Position numbers and translations under genes: made by a program | The notes under the pieces: model-generated | The model's database searches: none | The model's input: only the letters and a program-made list of their open reading frames with translations | What the model was told of the DNA's origin: nothing | From: JAGORL01 sp964372415 | GTDB lineage: Bacteria; Patescibacteriota; Patescibacteriia; UBA9934 | DNA: 64,000 nucleotides | NCBI GenBank assembly: GCA_964372415.1 | Contig: CAYJQH010000001.1 | Span: 45,828-109,827, forward strand | Direction of reading: 5' to 3' | Shown: piece by piece, positions 31,693 to 40,521 of the stretch | How positions within the stretch are numbered: the first letter of the stretch is position 1 | Layout: the number at the start of each line of letters is the position of its first letter

Positions 31693-33186
31693 ATGACTAA
31701 GATTTTTGGCCAGTACGGCAAATCTCGCTTTCTTGAGATCATACCTGGGCTTATTAGCTGGGGAAGTTTGTTGTTGGCCGTTATTTTATCTTTTACCGCG
31801 CCGCTTATCGCCGCTGTCTTTATTATTATTTTTGACCTTTATTGGATGCTCAGAGTTTTCTATTTTGCCATTCACGTCATTGTTGCCTACCGACGTTACC
31901 GGCAAACTCTAAGGGTTAATTGGGAAAACTCTCTACGCGATATTCCTGGTTGGGAAAAAATATATCATCTTATAATGTTGCCAACCTATAAAGAAGAATT
32001 GCCAATTCTTGAAGGTGCGCTGCAGGCTTTGGCCAGCGCCCGTTATCCGCGGGAAAGATTAATTGTCGTGGTCGGCGGCGAAGAACGCGATCGGGAACGT
32101 TTTGAAAGTTATGTTGCAATCCTGAAAACTAAATACCGCGATGCTTTCTCGGCCTTGTTGTTTACCACGCATCCCGTAGGTTTAGCAGGAGAAATTCCCG
32201 GTAAGGGATCTAATTTAAAATGGATGGGGGAGCAGGCAAAAAAGTATATTGATGAACAGGGTATTGCCTACGATGACATAATTGTTTCCGCTTTTGACAT
32301 TGATACCGTTGCTCACCCACTTTACCTGGCTCATCTGGCACATACTTATCTTACGGTGCCAAACCCAACTAGATCGTCATATCAGCCGGTGACCGTTTTC
32401 TCTAACAATATTTGGAACGCCACGGCACCTGTACGTATTGCCGCCTTTGGCACCACCTTTTGGCTGTTGTCTGAACTTGTTCGTCCGGAAAGATTGTGGA
32501 CATTTTCCTCGCACTCCATGCCTTGGCGAATGCTCGTTGAGGTTGGTTTTTGGGAACCTGATTTAGTGAGCGAAGATTCGCGTATCTTTATGCAGGGTTT
32601 TTTGCGTTACGATGGTAATTATCGGGTGACCCCAATTTTTCTACCGGTTTCTATGGACACCGTTACGGGACGGACCTACCTCGAGAGCCTGGCTGCTTTG
32701 TATAAGCAGCAACGTCGTTGGGCTTGGGGTGTTGAGCATTTTCCTTACATGATTACTAAATTCAAAGAACACCCTAAGATTTCTAGACTAACCAAAGCAC
32801 GTTATATTTTTAATCATCTGGAAGGGATGTTTACTTGGGCCACGGCGCCTTTACTAATTTTCTTTTTAGGTTATTTGCCCTTTTTAACTATCCCGAGTGG
32901 TTCAAGTGCCTTTTTTGTTAACGCTCCGTATACACTTGAATGGATGATGCGCGGAGCCACTATCGGCGTTTTTGTAACCGGCGCCTTAAGTTTTTTTATC
33001 TTGCCGCCACGACCTGGTCATCTGCCGCGCGCCACCTGGATTTATATGTTTCTCCAATGGGCGCTTATGCCCATTACTTTTATTTTGCTCGGTTCGTTTC
33101 CGGCCCTCGAGGCGCAAACTCGATTCATGTTTGGTAAGTATCTTGGTTTTGATGTCACCAAAAAAATGGTTGAGTCAAGATCCTAG
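31693..33186 (+). CDS. Membrane glycosyltransferase, family 2 (cellulose synthase-like)
   Basis: 497 residues. Two N-terminal membrane helices, a cytoplasmic GT-A domain, then about four C-terminal helices. Catalytic features: MLPTYKEELPILEGALQAL (donor binding), SAFDIDTVAHPLYL (DxD), VSEDSRIFMQGF, and the QxxRW motif in KQQRRWAWGVEHF. Such enzymes polymerise or transfer sugars across the membrane. The position beside two further GT2 genes and DUF4012 points to surface polysaccharide synthesis. Confidence 0.9.
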   Translation: MTKIFGQYGKSRFLEIIPGLISWGSLLLAVILSFTAPLIAAVFIIIFDLYWMLRVFYFAIHVIVAYRRYRQTLRVNWENSLRDIPGWEKIYHLIMLPTYKEELPILEGALQALASARYPRERLIVVVGGEERDRERFESYVAILKTKYRDAFSALLFTTHPVGLAGEIPGKGSNLKWMGEQAKKYIDEQGIAYDDIIVSAFDIDTVAHPLYLAHLAHTYLTVPNPTRSSYQPVTVFSNNIWNATAPVRIAAFGTTFWLLSELVRPERLWTFSSHSMPWRMLVEVGFWEPDLVSEDSRIFMQGFLRYDGNYRVTPIFLPVSMDTVTGRTYLESLAALYKQQRRWAWGVEHFPYMITKFKEHPKISRLTKARYIFNHLEGMFTWATAPLLIFFLGYLPFLTIPSGSSAFFVNAPYTLEWMMRGATIGVFVTGALSFFILPPRPGHLPRATWIYMFLQWALMPITFILLGSFPALEAQTRFMFGKYLGFDVTKKMVESRS

Positions 33187-33188
33187 CT

Positions 33189-34235
33189 ATGAAGGTTTCA
33201 GTAAACATTTTAACCTGGAACGATTCACGATATTTGCCTGATCTTTTTGCTTCGCTTGAAAAACAGACTTTTAAAGACTTTATAGTACGAGTTTTGGATA
33301 ACGGTAGCACTGATGGCACTTTAAAATACCTCAAAGAAACGCACCCTCAGCAACTCGTGGCCCGCAACGTGCGCAATCACGGGTTTGCTGGCGGACATAA
33401 CCAGTTAATACGGTTTGCTTTTGAGCGTTGGTCTAAGGATGAGCTCCATAACGCGGCCGTATTAGTTACAAATGCTGATCTTATTCTTGACCCCAAGCTC
33501 ATAGAAGAATTGGTGAGGGCGCTTGAGGTCGATCCCAAGCTTGGCGCGGTGCAACCAAAGCTTTTTAGAGCTTTTGCCAACGTGACAACTGATGATGGCC
33601 TTGAGCACAATATTCTTTCAGACACCATCGATACTACCGGACTAGTAATTAATAAAAATTGGCGACTTGAAGATCGTGGGGCAGGTGATCTAGACAGAGG
33701 CCAGTACGATGCAGCGACAGATTTGATTGGTCCCTGCGGCGCTTTGACACTTATTCGCGCTGCAGCGCTTCTTGACGTCGCTTATAACGACGAATATTTC
33801 GACGAAGACTTTTTTGCTTACCGTGAAGATTGTGATTTGGCGCTCCGCTTTCGTCGGGCTGGTTGGCTGACCAAATTTGTGCCGACCGCCACGGCTCACC
33901 ATTATCGTGGCATGTATGGGGCACAAAAACGTGGCCTATTTGAACGTTGGCGCGATAGGCGCAAACAGCGGCCATTTTCAGCAGCTATGAGCACACGCAA
34001 TCAATTGTTTTTCTTGCTCAAAAACTTAACTTTGACCGATTTTATTTTGGCCTCTCCGTTCATTGTCATTAGTGAGGTTCTTAGGGTAAGCTACGGATTC
34101 TTGTTTGAACCTCAAACACGTCGGGCGCTACTTGAGGCTCCAAGATACATACCACGTATGCTTAAAAAACGCGCGCACGCTCAAAAAAATACCCGTGTGG
34201 ACAGAAGAATCATTCGCTCTTATGTCGGCCGTTGA
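33189..34235 (+). CDS. Glycosyltransferase family 2
   Basis: 348 residues. N-terminal VSVNILTWNDSRYLPDLFAS and VRVLDNGSTDGTLKYL are the GT2 start; VLVTNADLILDPKLI carries the DxD-like metal site, and EDFFAYREDCDLALRFRRAGW is the rhamnosyltransferase-type ED motif region. Soluble or peripheral. Likely adds a sugar to a surface glycan. The 3' end overlaps the next gene by 14 nt. Confidence 0.92.
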   Translation: MKVSVNILTWNDSRYLPDLFASLEKQTFKDFIVRVLDNGSTDGTLKYLKETHPQQLVARNVRNHGFAGGHNQLIRFAFERWSKDELHNAAVLVTNADLILDPKLIEELVRALEVDPKLGAVQPKLFRAFANVTTDDGLEHNILSDTIDTTGLVINKNWRLEDRGAGDLDRGQYDAATDLIGPCGALTLIRAAALLDVAYNDEYFDEDFFAYREDCDLALRFRRAGWLTKFVPTATAHHYRGMYGAQKRGLFERWRDRRKQRPFSAAMSTRNQLFFLLKNLTLTDFILASPFIVISEVLRVSYGFLFEPQTRRALLEAPRYIPRMLKKRAHAQKNTRVDRRIIRSYVGR

Positions 34236-35058
34236 TTTGTCTATTCTCATTGTTCATACCTTTGAACGAGATTTAGTCCGACAAACGTTGCGGGCTATTC
34301 GTCGGGCGGCGCCGGCCTTGAACTACGAGGTGGTGGTGATTGATAACAATCCAGCTTTAGGACTAGAAACTATACTCAAGCGTGAATTTGCCGGAGTTAA
34401 TTATTTGTCGCGTAACTACAATGCTGGCTTTGGTTCTTCGATGAACGTTGGTATCAAAGCAGCTCGGGGTAAATATGTCTTAGTCTTCAATCCAGATATT
34501 TTGGTCGACACGGGATCGCTTGAAAAAATGTTTGCTTACATGGAGGCCCATCCTGAGGTAGGCATTCTGGGCCCTAAGTTATTAAACGCTGACGGCACCC
34601 TTCAATACTCGTGCTACCGCTCGCCAAGGACAATTGTGCCTCTTCTTCGTCGCACTTGGCTTGGTAAACTACCTTTTGGTCGCAAGATAATTGATCAATT
34701 TTTGATGAAAGATGTTTCGCACGAGACAATTATGGAGGTTGATTGGCTCATGGGCAGCGCCATGTTTATTCGCCAAAGTCTGCTCCAGAACATCGGGGGT
34801 TTTGACGAACGATTTTTTATGTATTTTGAGGACACTGATCTTTGTAGACGGGCCTGGCAAACAGGCGCGAAAGTGGTCTATTTTCCAGAGGCTAGCATGG
34901 TACACTACCACCGTCGAGCTTCTGCTGACGGCTCGTTTTTTATGCAGCTTTTAAACCCTCTAACTCGTCAGCACATAGCAAGCGCCATCAAGTACTTTTT
35001 GAAATATTCCGGTCAGCATCATCCTCGTCATGCCGGTCAATCTTCTCTCACCACTTAA
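34222..35058 (+). CDS. Glycosyltransferase family 2
   Basis: 278 residues from ATG 34222 (MSAVDLSILIVHTFERDLVR); the frame is open further upstream within the previous gene. GT2 motifs: YEVVVIDNNPALGLE, YVLVFNPDILVDTGSL (DxD region as NPDI), MGSAMFIRQSLLQNIGGFDE and YFEDTDLCRRAWQTGA. Short C-terminus without membrane helix. Paralogous to the upstream GT2. Overlaps the DUF4012 gene by 29 nt. Confidence 0.92.
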   Translation: MSAVDLSILIVHTFERDLVRQTLRAIRRAAPALNYEVVVIDNNPALGLETILKREFAGVNYLSRNYNAGFGSSMNVGIKAARGKYVLVFNPDILVDTGSLEKMFAYMEAHPEVGILGPKLLNADGTLQYSCYRSPRTIVPLLRRTWLGKLPFGRKIIDQFLMKDVSHETIMEVDWLMGSAMFIRQSLLQNIGGFDERFFMYFEDTDLCRRAWQTGAKVVYFPEASMVHYHRRASADGSFFMQLLNPLTRQHIASAIKYFLKYSGQHHPRHAGQSSLTT

Positions 35059-36955
35059 TCTTCCACCGCCACCACCTCCGCTCTCGCTTAATACTAAGCG
35101 ACGTCCAGCAAGATTTTTTGGCTTAGTCGCTTTATTCGGACTTCTTATAACGTTTGGGCTAACCCTTTTTGGAGTTGGTTCACTCGTGTCTGGAGCGGTT
35201 ACCTTAAAAAGCGCAGTGCCACGTGGCGAGCTTGCCCTACAGGCGGCTGATTTTAGGGCGGCTGAGGCGGCTTTAAGCGAAGCTTCACGTGGCTTAGCGA
35301 GTCTTGAACGCGGGTTTAGGTTTGTGAGTTACGCCAAGATTTTGCCGTGGCTCGGCGATAACTTAAAAGAGGCGCACTTGGCGACTAGCGCCGCCCAAAA
35401 CACCGTTAGTGTTCTTGAGTCAGGAGTAGCTATTGGGCAGGATATTTTTTCGCTCGTTGACGTAGAGCCGTATGGCAATCTAACAACTGACCAAAAGCGC
35501 AACTTGCTTACAAGTTTAACCGGATCGTTACCAGAATTACGCGACATGCAGGTACGTTTACGTTTGGCTCAAGATGATCTTAATCGGTTGGCTGAAGATG
35601 AATTAAGCGCCTTCGTGAGCGGTGCCGTTGATCCGCTTAAGGAGCTTGTTCCTGAACTTCGCGCTAATCTCGACTTTCTCGTGCCACTTGCGGCGATCGC
35701 TCCTGAATTCGCCGGTCTTAGTGAGGCCAAACAATTTCTTATTTTATTTCTTAATAATTCTGAACTTAGACCAGGCGGCGGTGTTATTGATATTTACGGA
35801 CTTCTTCTTATGGAGGATGGTCAAATAACCTCACTTGCTACTTCTGATTCTTCCGCCTTAGATCAGTTGGTTGCTGGTAGTGACTACTCGGTTGTTCCGC
35901 CCGGCCCACTTGCAAACCACCTCCACCTGTCGAAGTGGTATTTTCGCGATTCTGCTTGGTCTCCTGATTTTGCGCAAACAGCTCTGGATGCAACTCAGCT
36001 TTTTCGACAAGAAAGTGCTTTTGCTCGGCAGCCGATTCCAGAAATCGATGGCGTTATCGGACTCACGCCAACTTTTATTGCCGAACTTTTAAGCATTACT
36101 GGCCCGATTACCGTCGAGGGGCAAACTTTTAAGAGTGACAATGTAAGGGATGCGCTCGAATACGAGGTGCAGGTAGCAGACGCTCAAAACGGGATTCCTG
36201 AGGCCCAACGTAAAGAAATCGTCAGCCTTCTTGTTAACGAACTACTCGATCGTTTATTTTCTCTGTCGCCATCATCCTGGCCAGAAATTTTTAAGGCATT
36301 AAATATTGGTTTCGCCCAAAAAAACCTAGCCCTACAAAGTTTTTCGCCAAAAACTCAGGCTGCCTTAGAGGATTATGACTGGGCTGGTAGGATTGTTGCA
36401 AACCAGACTGATGACGTTCTCATGCTCGTTGACGCCAATCTGGGAGCTCTAAAAACTGATCGAGTGATAGCGCGTCAGGTTAGTTATAAGATTGCCCCTC
36501 AGGGCGAGACTTACCGGGCTACGGCTACTGTGAGTTATGAGCATAATGGTTCCTTTGATTGGCAAACAACGCGTTATAAAACATACGCACGATTGTTTGT
36601 TCCTGTTGGTTCAAAATTTGTGAGTTCGAGTCTTCCTAGCGTGGTTACCGAGAACGTATTAGGTTTGACGACTTTTGGTGCTCATGTGGTAGTTGAGCCC
36701 GGACAAACGAGTATCGTGACCTTCACCTATGACCTGCCAACCACTATCGCCGATGCCGTAGAACGCGGCACATATCGACTTATGGCCATTAAACAGCTCG
36801 GTGGCGGGGATAACCTTTTGACCCTTGATCTTGACTTTGGTACCACGGTGGCGTCAGCTGTACCCGCCGAAGCAGCCAATGAATTTCACGATCACAATTA
36901 TCGTCTTACTACTCCTCTTACCACAGACTCTTTGTTCTTGGTGCGCTTCCGTTAA
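35030..36955 (+). CDS. DUF4012 membrane protein
   Basis: 641 residues. A Pro-rich cytoplasmic start (NLPPPPPPLS), one membrane helix at about 30-55 (FFGLVALFGLLITFGLTLFG), and a large outer part. The DUF4012 core is recognised by FLILFLNNSELRPGGGVIDIYGLL and by WYFRDSAWSPDFAQTA. The family is widespread in Patescibacteria and Actinobacteria within polysaccharide loci; its activity is unknown, though it is related in context to LytR-CpsA-Psr-type attachment. Part of the GT operon. Confidence 0.92.
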   Translation: MPVNLLSPLNLPPPPPPLSLNTKRRPARFFGLVALFGLLITFGLTLFGVGSLVSGAVTLKSAVPRGELALQAADFRAAEAALSEASRGLASLERGFRFVSYAKILPWLGDNLKEAHLATSAAQNTVSVLESGVAIGQDIFSLVDVEPYGNLTTDQKRNLLTSLTGSLPELRDMQVRLRLAQDDLNRLAEDELSAFVSGAVDPLKELVPELRANLDFLVPLAAIAPEFAGLSEAKQFLILFLNNSELRPGGGVIDIYGLLLMEDGQITSLATSDSSALDQLVAGSDYSVVPPGPLANHLHLSKWYFRDSAWSPDFAQTALDATQLFRQESAFARQPIPEIDGVIGLTPTFIAELLSITGPITVEGQTFKSDNVRDALEYEVQVADAQNGIPEAQRKEIVSLLVNELLDRLFSLSPSSWPEIFKALNIGFAQKNLALQSFSPKTQAALEDYDWAGRIVANQTDDVLMLVDANLGALKTDRVIARQVSYKIAPQGETYRATATVSYEHNGSFDWQTTRYKTYARLFVPVGSKFVSSSLPSVVTENVLGLTTFGAHVVVEPGQTSIVTFTYDLPTTIADAVERGTYRLMAIKQLGGGDNLLTLDLDFGTTVASAVPAEAANEFHDHNYRLTTPLTTDSLFLVRFR

Positions 36956-36966
36956 CTTCGTCGCGT

Positions 36967-37971
36967 ATGTTCAGTCGAAAAATTGGGATTGACCTCGGGA
37001 CTACGACGGTCCTGGTTTATGTGCCTAAACGCGGCATTATTATTAACGAGCCGTCAGTTGTTGCTGTTTCTAAAATAGATAAATCGGTCCTGGCGGTCGG
37101 CAAGGAGGCTAAGGACATGCTTGGTCGCACGCCTGACACAATTGTGGCAAGAAGGCCACTTAAAGACGGGGTCATCGCTGATTACCGGACAACTGAAGCC
37201 ATGCTACGTTATTTTATTAACAAGGCCTTGGGTGGCGTCCGTTTGTTTCGTCCTGAGGTCATGATCGCAGTTCCAGGTGGGATCACCTCAACTGAGCGTC
37301 GAGCGGTGATTGATGCCGCGCTCTCCGCCGGCGCTAAAGCGGCTTACATAATTAAACAACCGATCGTGGCGGCTATTGGCGCAAATATTCCTATTGGTAG
37401 TCCAAACGGACACATGATTGTTGAAGTGGGTGGCGGAACAACCGAGATGGCGGTGATTTCCTTAGGTGGCATTGTGGCCTCGACATCCGTGCGTATTGGC
37501 GGTGTTAAGTTTGACTACGCTATCATGGAACACGTGCGTCGTACCTATAACCTAGCCATCGGTGAACGCACAGCTGAGGATATTAAGATTCGTTGTGGTT
37601 CCGCTATGTACCTTCAGGAAAAGTTGCGTATGGACGTCAAAGGGCGCGATATGTTAACCGGACTGCCTAAAATAATTGAAGTCACGAGTGATGACGTAAC
37701 GCAGGCAATTCAGCCTCTTCTTGAAGGAATTTTGACTGCTCTTAAAGAGGTGCTTAATCAAACCCCACCCGAACTTTCGGCTGATGTTATGGATAAAGGC
37801 ATTGTAATTTCAGGTGGTTCAGCCCAGCTCAGAAATTTTGACCGCTTGATTGCCGAAGCCACGAGTGTCCCAACCTATGTGTCCGAAGATCCGCAACTTT
37901 GCGTAGCTCGTGGCACAGGCCTTGCCCTTGAAAATCTCGAGGCATATAAACGCAGCTTGTTCAGTAGTTAA
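36967..37971 (+). CDS. mreB: Rod shape-determining protein MreB
   Basis: 334 residues, full length. Bacterial actin that forms membrane filaments and guides wall synthesis. Nucleotide-binding motifs: IGIDLGTTTVLVYV (phosphate 1), MIVEVGGGTTEMAVISLGG (phosphate 2), and GIVISGGSAQLRNFDRLI (adenosine). No mreC, mreD, rodA or pbp2 lies beside it; its partners here are glycosyltransferases and DUF4012. Confidence 0.96.
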   Translation: MFSRKIGIDLGTTTVLVYVPKRGIIINEPSVVAVSKIDKSVLAVGKEAKDMLGRTPDTIVARRPLKDGVIADYRTTEAMLRYFINKALGGVRLFRPEVMIAVPGGITSTERRAVIDAALSAGAKAAYIIKQPIVAAIGANIPIGSPNGHMIVEVGGGTTEMAVISLGGIVASTSVRIGGVKFDYAIMEHVRRTYNLAIGERTAEDIKIRCGSAMYLQEKLRMDVKGRDMLTGLPKIIEVTSDDVTQAIQPLLEGILTALKEVLNQTPPELSADVMDKGIVISGGSAQLRNFDRLIAEATSVPTYVSEDPQLCVARGTGLALENLEAYKRSLFSS

Positions 37972-37992
37972 TGGCGGCTACAATGATTAGCT

Positions 37993-38084
37993 ACTAGGGA
38001 CGAGCCACTAGCAACTAGCTGCTAATACGAGTGGTGTCTGGTTAACAAAATTTACAGCTAGTAGCTAGTGGCCAGTATCTAGTT
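37993..38084. repeat. CTAG-rich palindrome between mreB and a GT4 gene
   Basis: Inner arms CACTAGCAACTAGCTG (38006-38021) and CAGCTAGTAGCTAGTG (38055-38070) pair with two mismatches; the outer TACTAGGG and CCAGTATCTAG parts extend it. A TAGAAT box directly precedes the next ATG. Confidence 0.8.
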
Positions 38085-38096
38085 TCTTTGTAGAAT

Positions 38097-39239
38097 ATGA
38101 TAATAGGCATCGATGCCAGTGCTTTAGTAAAAACTGAGCCTACCGGGGTTGAATTATATGTGCAAAATCTTCTGCGGCACATGATGACCGAGCCTCTTCA
38201 GAATGGGGAACGAGTTATTCTTTACGGACCTTGTCCCAAGCCCCCAGACCTTGAGTTACCCATTGGTTGGTCTTGGAAAGAGTTACGATTCTTTTTGCCG
38301 CGAGGTTGGACTCATCTTAGGTTAAGCGCCGAGCTTACCTTATATCCGCCTGATGTCTTTTTTTGTCCTGCTCACGAAATTCCCTTAATGCACCTTCGGA
38401 CCAAGATCGTTACCACGGTGCATGATGTGGTTTTTCGTCATGCGCCGCGATCCTATGCGCCACGGAGCTTGCGACGTCAGGAATGGGCAATTCGTCGAGC
38501 GGCTAGGCAAGCCGAGGCAATTCTCGCAGTCTCCGAAGCCACCCGGCGTGACCTTATGAGTCTTTACCGGGTGCCTGAGGAGCGGATTACCGTGAGTCAT
38601 CTTGGACTTAGGGTATTTAATAACCAGCTTCCGGCGGCCGACGTTTTGGCTCGTCATGACTTAAAAGATCGGCGGTACATTCTTTTCGTGGGTCGTGTTG
38701 AAGAGAAAAAGAATCTCCAGGTTCTCCTCAAAGCTTTTTTGGCGCATAAAGAAGGTTTCGGAGCAGGTTTTCCTTGTATTTTGGTGTTTGCCGGTAAAGA
38801 AGGGTATGGCAGCGGAACGATTCGGGCGCGTGCCGCGGCATCGGCGTTTGCCAAAGACATTAAGTTTTTGAACTATGTGTCGGACGAAGAATTGCCGGCG
38901 CTTTACGCAAATGCCGCGGTTTTTGCCTTTCCCTCACATGGCGAAGGCTTTGGTTTACCAGTTATTGAGGCCATGTCTTTTGGCACACCGGTTGTGGCGA
39001 GCGATATGCCGGCGCTTCGAGAAATCGCCGATGGCGCGGCCCTTTTTGCCGCTCCCGATGACGTGGCTGCCTGGACAGGATCGCTTGCGAGTTTACTCAC
39101 CGACGAAGAGCTTCGTCGCGACTTAAAAGTTAAGGGTTTAATGCAAGCGAAAAATTTTACCTGGCCGCAAACGGCCAATCTGACTTGGCAAGTTCTTCGT
39201 AAAGTATGCGCGACCTCGTCCACGAGCTCTGCAGTTTAG
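38097..39239 (+). CDS. Glycosyltransferase family 4 (GT-B)
   Basis: 380 residues. N-terminal IIGIDASALVKTEPTGVELYVQNLL is typical of GT4; KIVTTVHDVVFRHAPRSYAP follows. The C-terminal Rossmann domain has YILFVGRVEEKKNLQVLLKA and the E-x7-E motif in PSHGEGFGLPVIEAMSFGTPVVAS. It retains the anomeric configuration and probably acts on an envelope glycan or glycolipid. The 3' end overlaps the TrmB-like gene by 34 nt. Confidence 0.93.
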   Translation: MIIGIDASALVKTEPTGVELYVQNLLRHMMTEPLQNGERVILYGPCPKPPDLELPIGWSWKELRFFLPRGWTHLRLSAELTLYPPDVFFCPAHEIPLMHLRTKIVTTVHDVVFRHAPRSYAPRSLRRQEWAIRRAARQAEAILAVSEATRRDLMSLYRVPEERITVSHLGLRVFNNQLPAADVLARHDLKDRRYILFVGRVEEKKNLQVLLKAFLAHKEGFGAGFPCILVFAGKEGYGSGTIRARAAASAFAKDIKFLNYVSDEELPALYANAAVFAFPSHGEGFGLPVIEAMSFGTPVVASDMPALREIADGAALFAAPDDVAAWTGSLASLLTDEELRRDLKVKGLMQAKNFTWPQTANLTWQVLRKVCATSSTSSAV

Positions 39240-39985
39240 GCTTTCAAGATCGCGAAGCTAGGGTGTATTTGGCCTTGCTACGCTATGGCAAATGCACCGC
39301 ACAAACGGTGGCCTTTGTAGCTGACGTGCCACGAGCTTCTTGTTATGACATCTTAGAACATCTTGTAAGCAAAAGTTTGGTTGTCGTAACAACTAACGGT
39401 GAGCAGCGCGAATACTTTGCCGAGCCTCCCGAACGTTTGCATTTTCTCCTTAAACTCCAAGGAGAGGAGATTACGGCACGAATGAAACAGTTAACACAAC
39501 TATTGCCGTTTCTAGCGGCAGTTGGTGCTGATGCTAAAACTCAGCCACAAATTCGTTTTTTTAAAGGTGTTCACGATTTAAAAGAACTTCAAGCAGAATT
39601 TTTTACCTGGGAAGGGGAGACCATTCAGCTTGTTGGTTATGATGCTTTGCTGGCGCTTGATCCGGTACGTTCAATTGTTAGCAAAGAACACAAAAAATTA
39701 CAGACCAAACAAAAAACCGGTCGGGCCATAATGGTGACCGACGGCCAGGCCCCAGAGGGAATTTTTGAAACCAGGGTTTTGCCGACCTCAGCGATCTCTG
39801 TTCCTGGAGAAATCACGGTATGTGGTGATCGTGTAGTCCTGTTTGCCTACACTCACGACGTCATGGCGGTCGAAATTCACTCGCCAGCCATTGCGCAAAC
39901 CTGCCGGGCAGGCCTTGAGCTTGCTTGGAAGTACGCCGGAGAACTTGAGGCTCAGTTAAAAGGCGATAAGCTGACCCCCTCTTGA
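39206..39985 (+). CDS. TrmB-family transcriptional regulator
   Basis: 259 residues. The N-terminal winged HTH (LCSLGFQDREARVYLALLRYGKCTAQTVA, then RASCYDILEHLVSKSLVV) is the TrmB hallmark. The rest (IRFFKGVHDLKELQAEFFTW and on) is a TrmB-type effector domain. TrmB proteins often sense sugars, which fits the glycosyltransferase next door; the effector here is unknown. The last seven codons lie in the left end of the putative DUF559 element. Confidence 0.88.
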   Translation: MRDLVHELCSLGFQDREARVYLALLRYGKCTAQTVAFVADVPRASCYDILEHLVSKSLVVVTTNGEQREYFAEPPERLHFLLKLQGEEITARMKQLTQLLPFLAAVGADAKTQPQIRFFKGVHDLKELQAEFFTWEGETIQLVGYDALLALDPVRSIVSKEHKKLQTKQKTGRAIMVTDGQAPEGIFETRVLPTSAISVPGEITVCGDRVVLFAYTHDVMAVEIHSPAIAQTCRAGLELAWKYAGELEAQLKGDKLTPS

Positions 39986-40413
39986 TCCCCCCCTTAATAA
40001 GGGGGAGACGTACTGTGTTATGACATTGGTCAATAATAATCGAGAGATGAAAGAGCGTCGCAGGGAATTGCGTAACAATGCAACGAAAGATGAGAGGTTG
40101 CTCTGGATATTTTTAAAAGATAAAGGATGTGACGGAATTAAGTTTAGACGTCAACATGGTGTAGGGCCGTATATTTTAGATTTTTATGCCCCATCGATTC
40201 GTTTAGCCGTCGAACTCGACGGGGCGATCCATGAAGATCTACAAGAACAAATTTACGACCAAGAGCGAGATCATTTTCTCAGCACCGTTGGCATAAAAGT
40301 TCTTCGCATCAATCGTCATGAATTCGCGCAGGGAATAGACCATGTACTCGATCTCATACGCGAAGCCATGGCATAGCGTCCCCTCCTTTTTAAGGAGGGG
40401 TAGGGGTGGTCAG
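39971..40413. mobile_element. Possible small mobile unit carrying a DUF559 nuclease
   Basis: Left end CTGACCCCCTCTTGATCCC (39971-39989) and right end, read inverted, CTGACCACCCCTACCCCTCC (40413-40394), are similar. Each end also has its own hairpin: CCCCCTTAATAAGGGGG (39989-40005) and CCCCTCCTT...AAGGAGGGG (40380-40400). The unit of about 443 bp encloses only the DUF559 gene. No transposase and no clear target duplication. Confidence 0.5.
40020..40376 (+). CDS. DUF559 (Vsr-like) endonuclease-fold protein
   Basis: 118 residues. ERRRELRNNATKDERLLWIF and KFRRQHGVGPYILDFYAPS followed by LAVELDGAIHE are the DUF559 signatures, related to the very-short-patch repair nuclease fold; the D of DFY, E of VELDG and following His form the likely metal site. 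Ends with KVLRINRHEF. Stand-alone copies flanked by C/G-rich hairpins recur in Patescibacteria and other bacteria. Role unknown; might be a selfish nuclease. Confidence 0.9.
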   Translation: MTLVNNNREMKERRRELRNNATKDERLLWIFLKDKGCDGIKFRRQHGVGPYILDFYAPSIRLAVELDGAIHEDLQEQIYDQERDHFLSTVGIKVLRINRHEFAQGIDHVLDLIREAMA

Positions 40414-40447
40414 TCATTCTAAACAAAACATTTAAACAAAAAGAAAG

Positions 40448-40476
40448 ACCCGCACGGCAAAGGCGCGTGCGGGTCG
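40448..40476 (-). terminator. Terminator of the GC-rich orphan gene
   Basis: On the minus strand GACCCGCACG / CGTGCGGGTC with a 9-nt loop is followed by TTTCTTTTTG. Confidence 0.88.
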
Positions 40477-40521
40477 AGAGATCACCTCTTGAACGGATAG
40501 CCGTCCGGGGGAGAAGACCTC

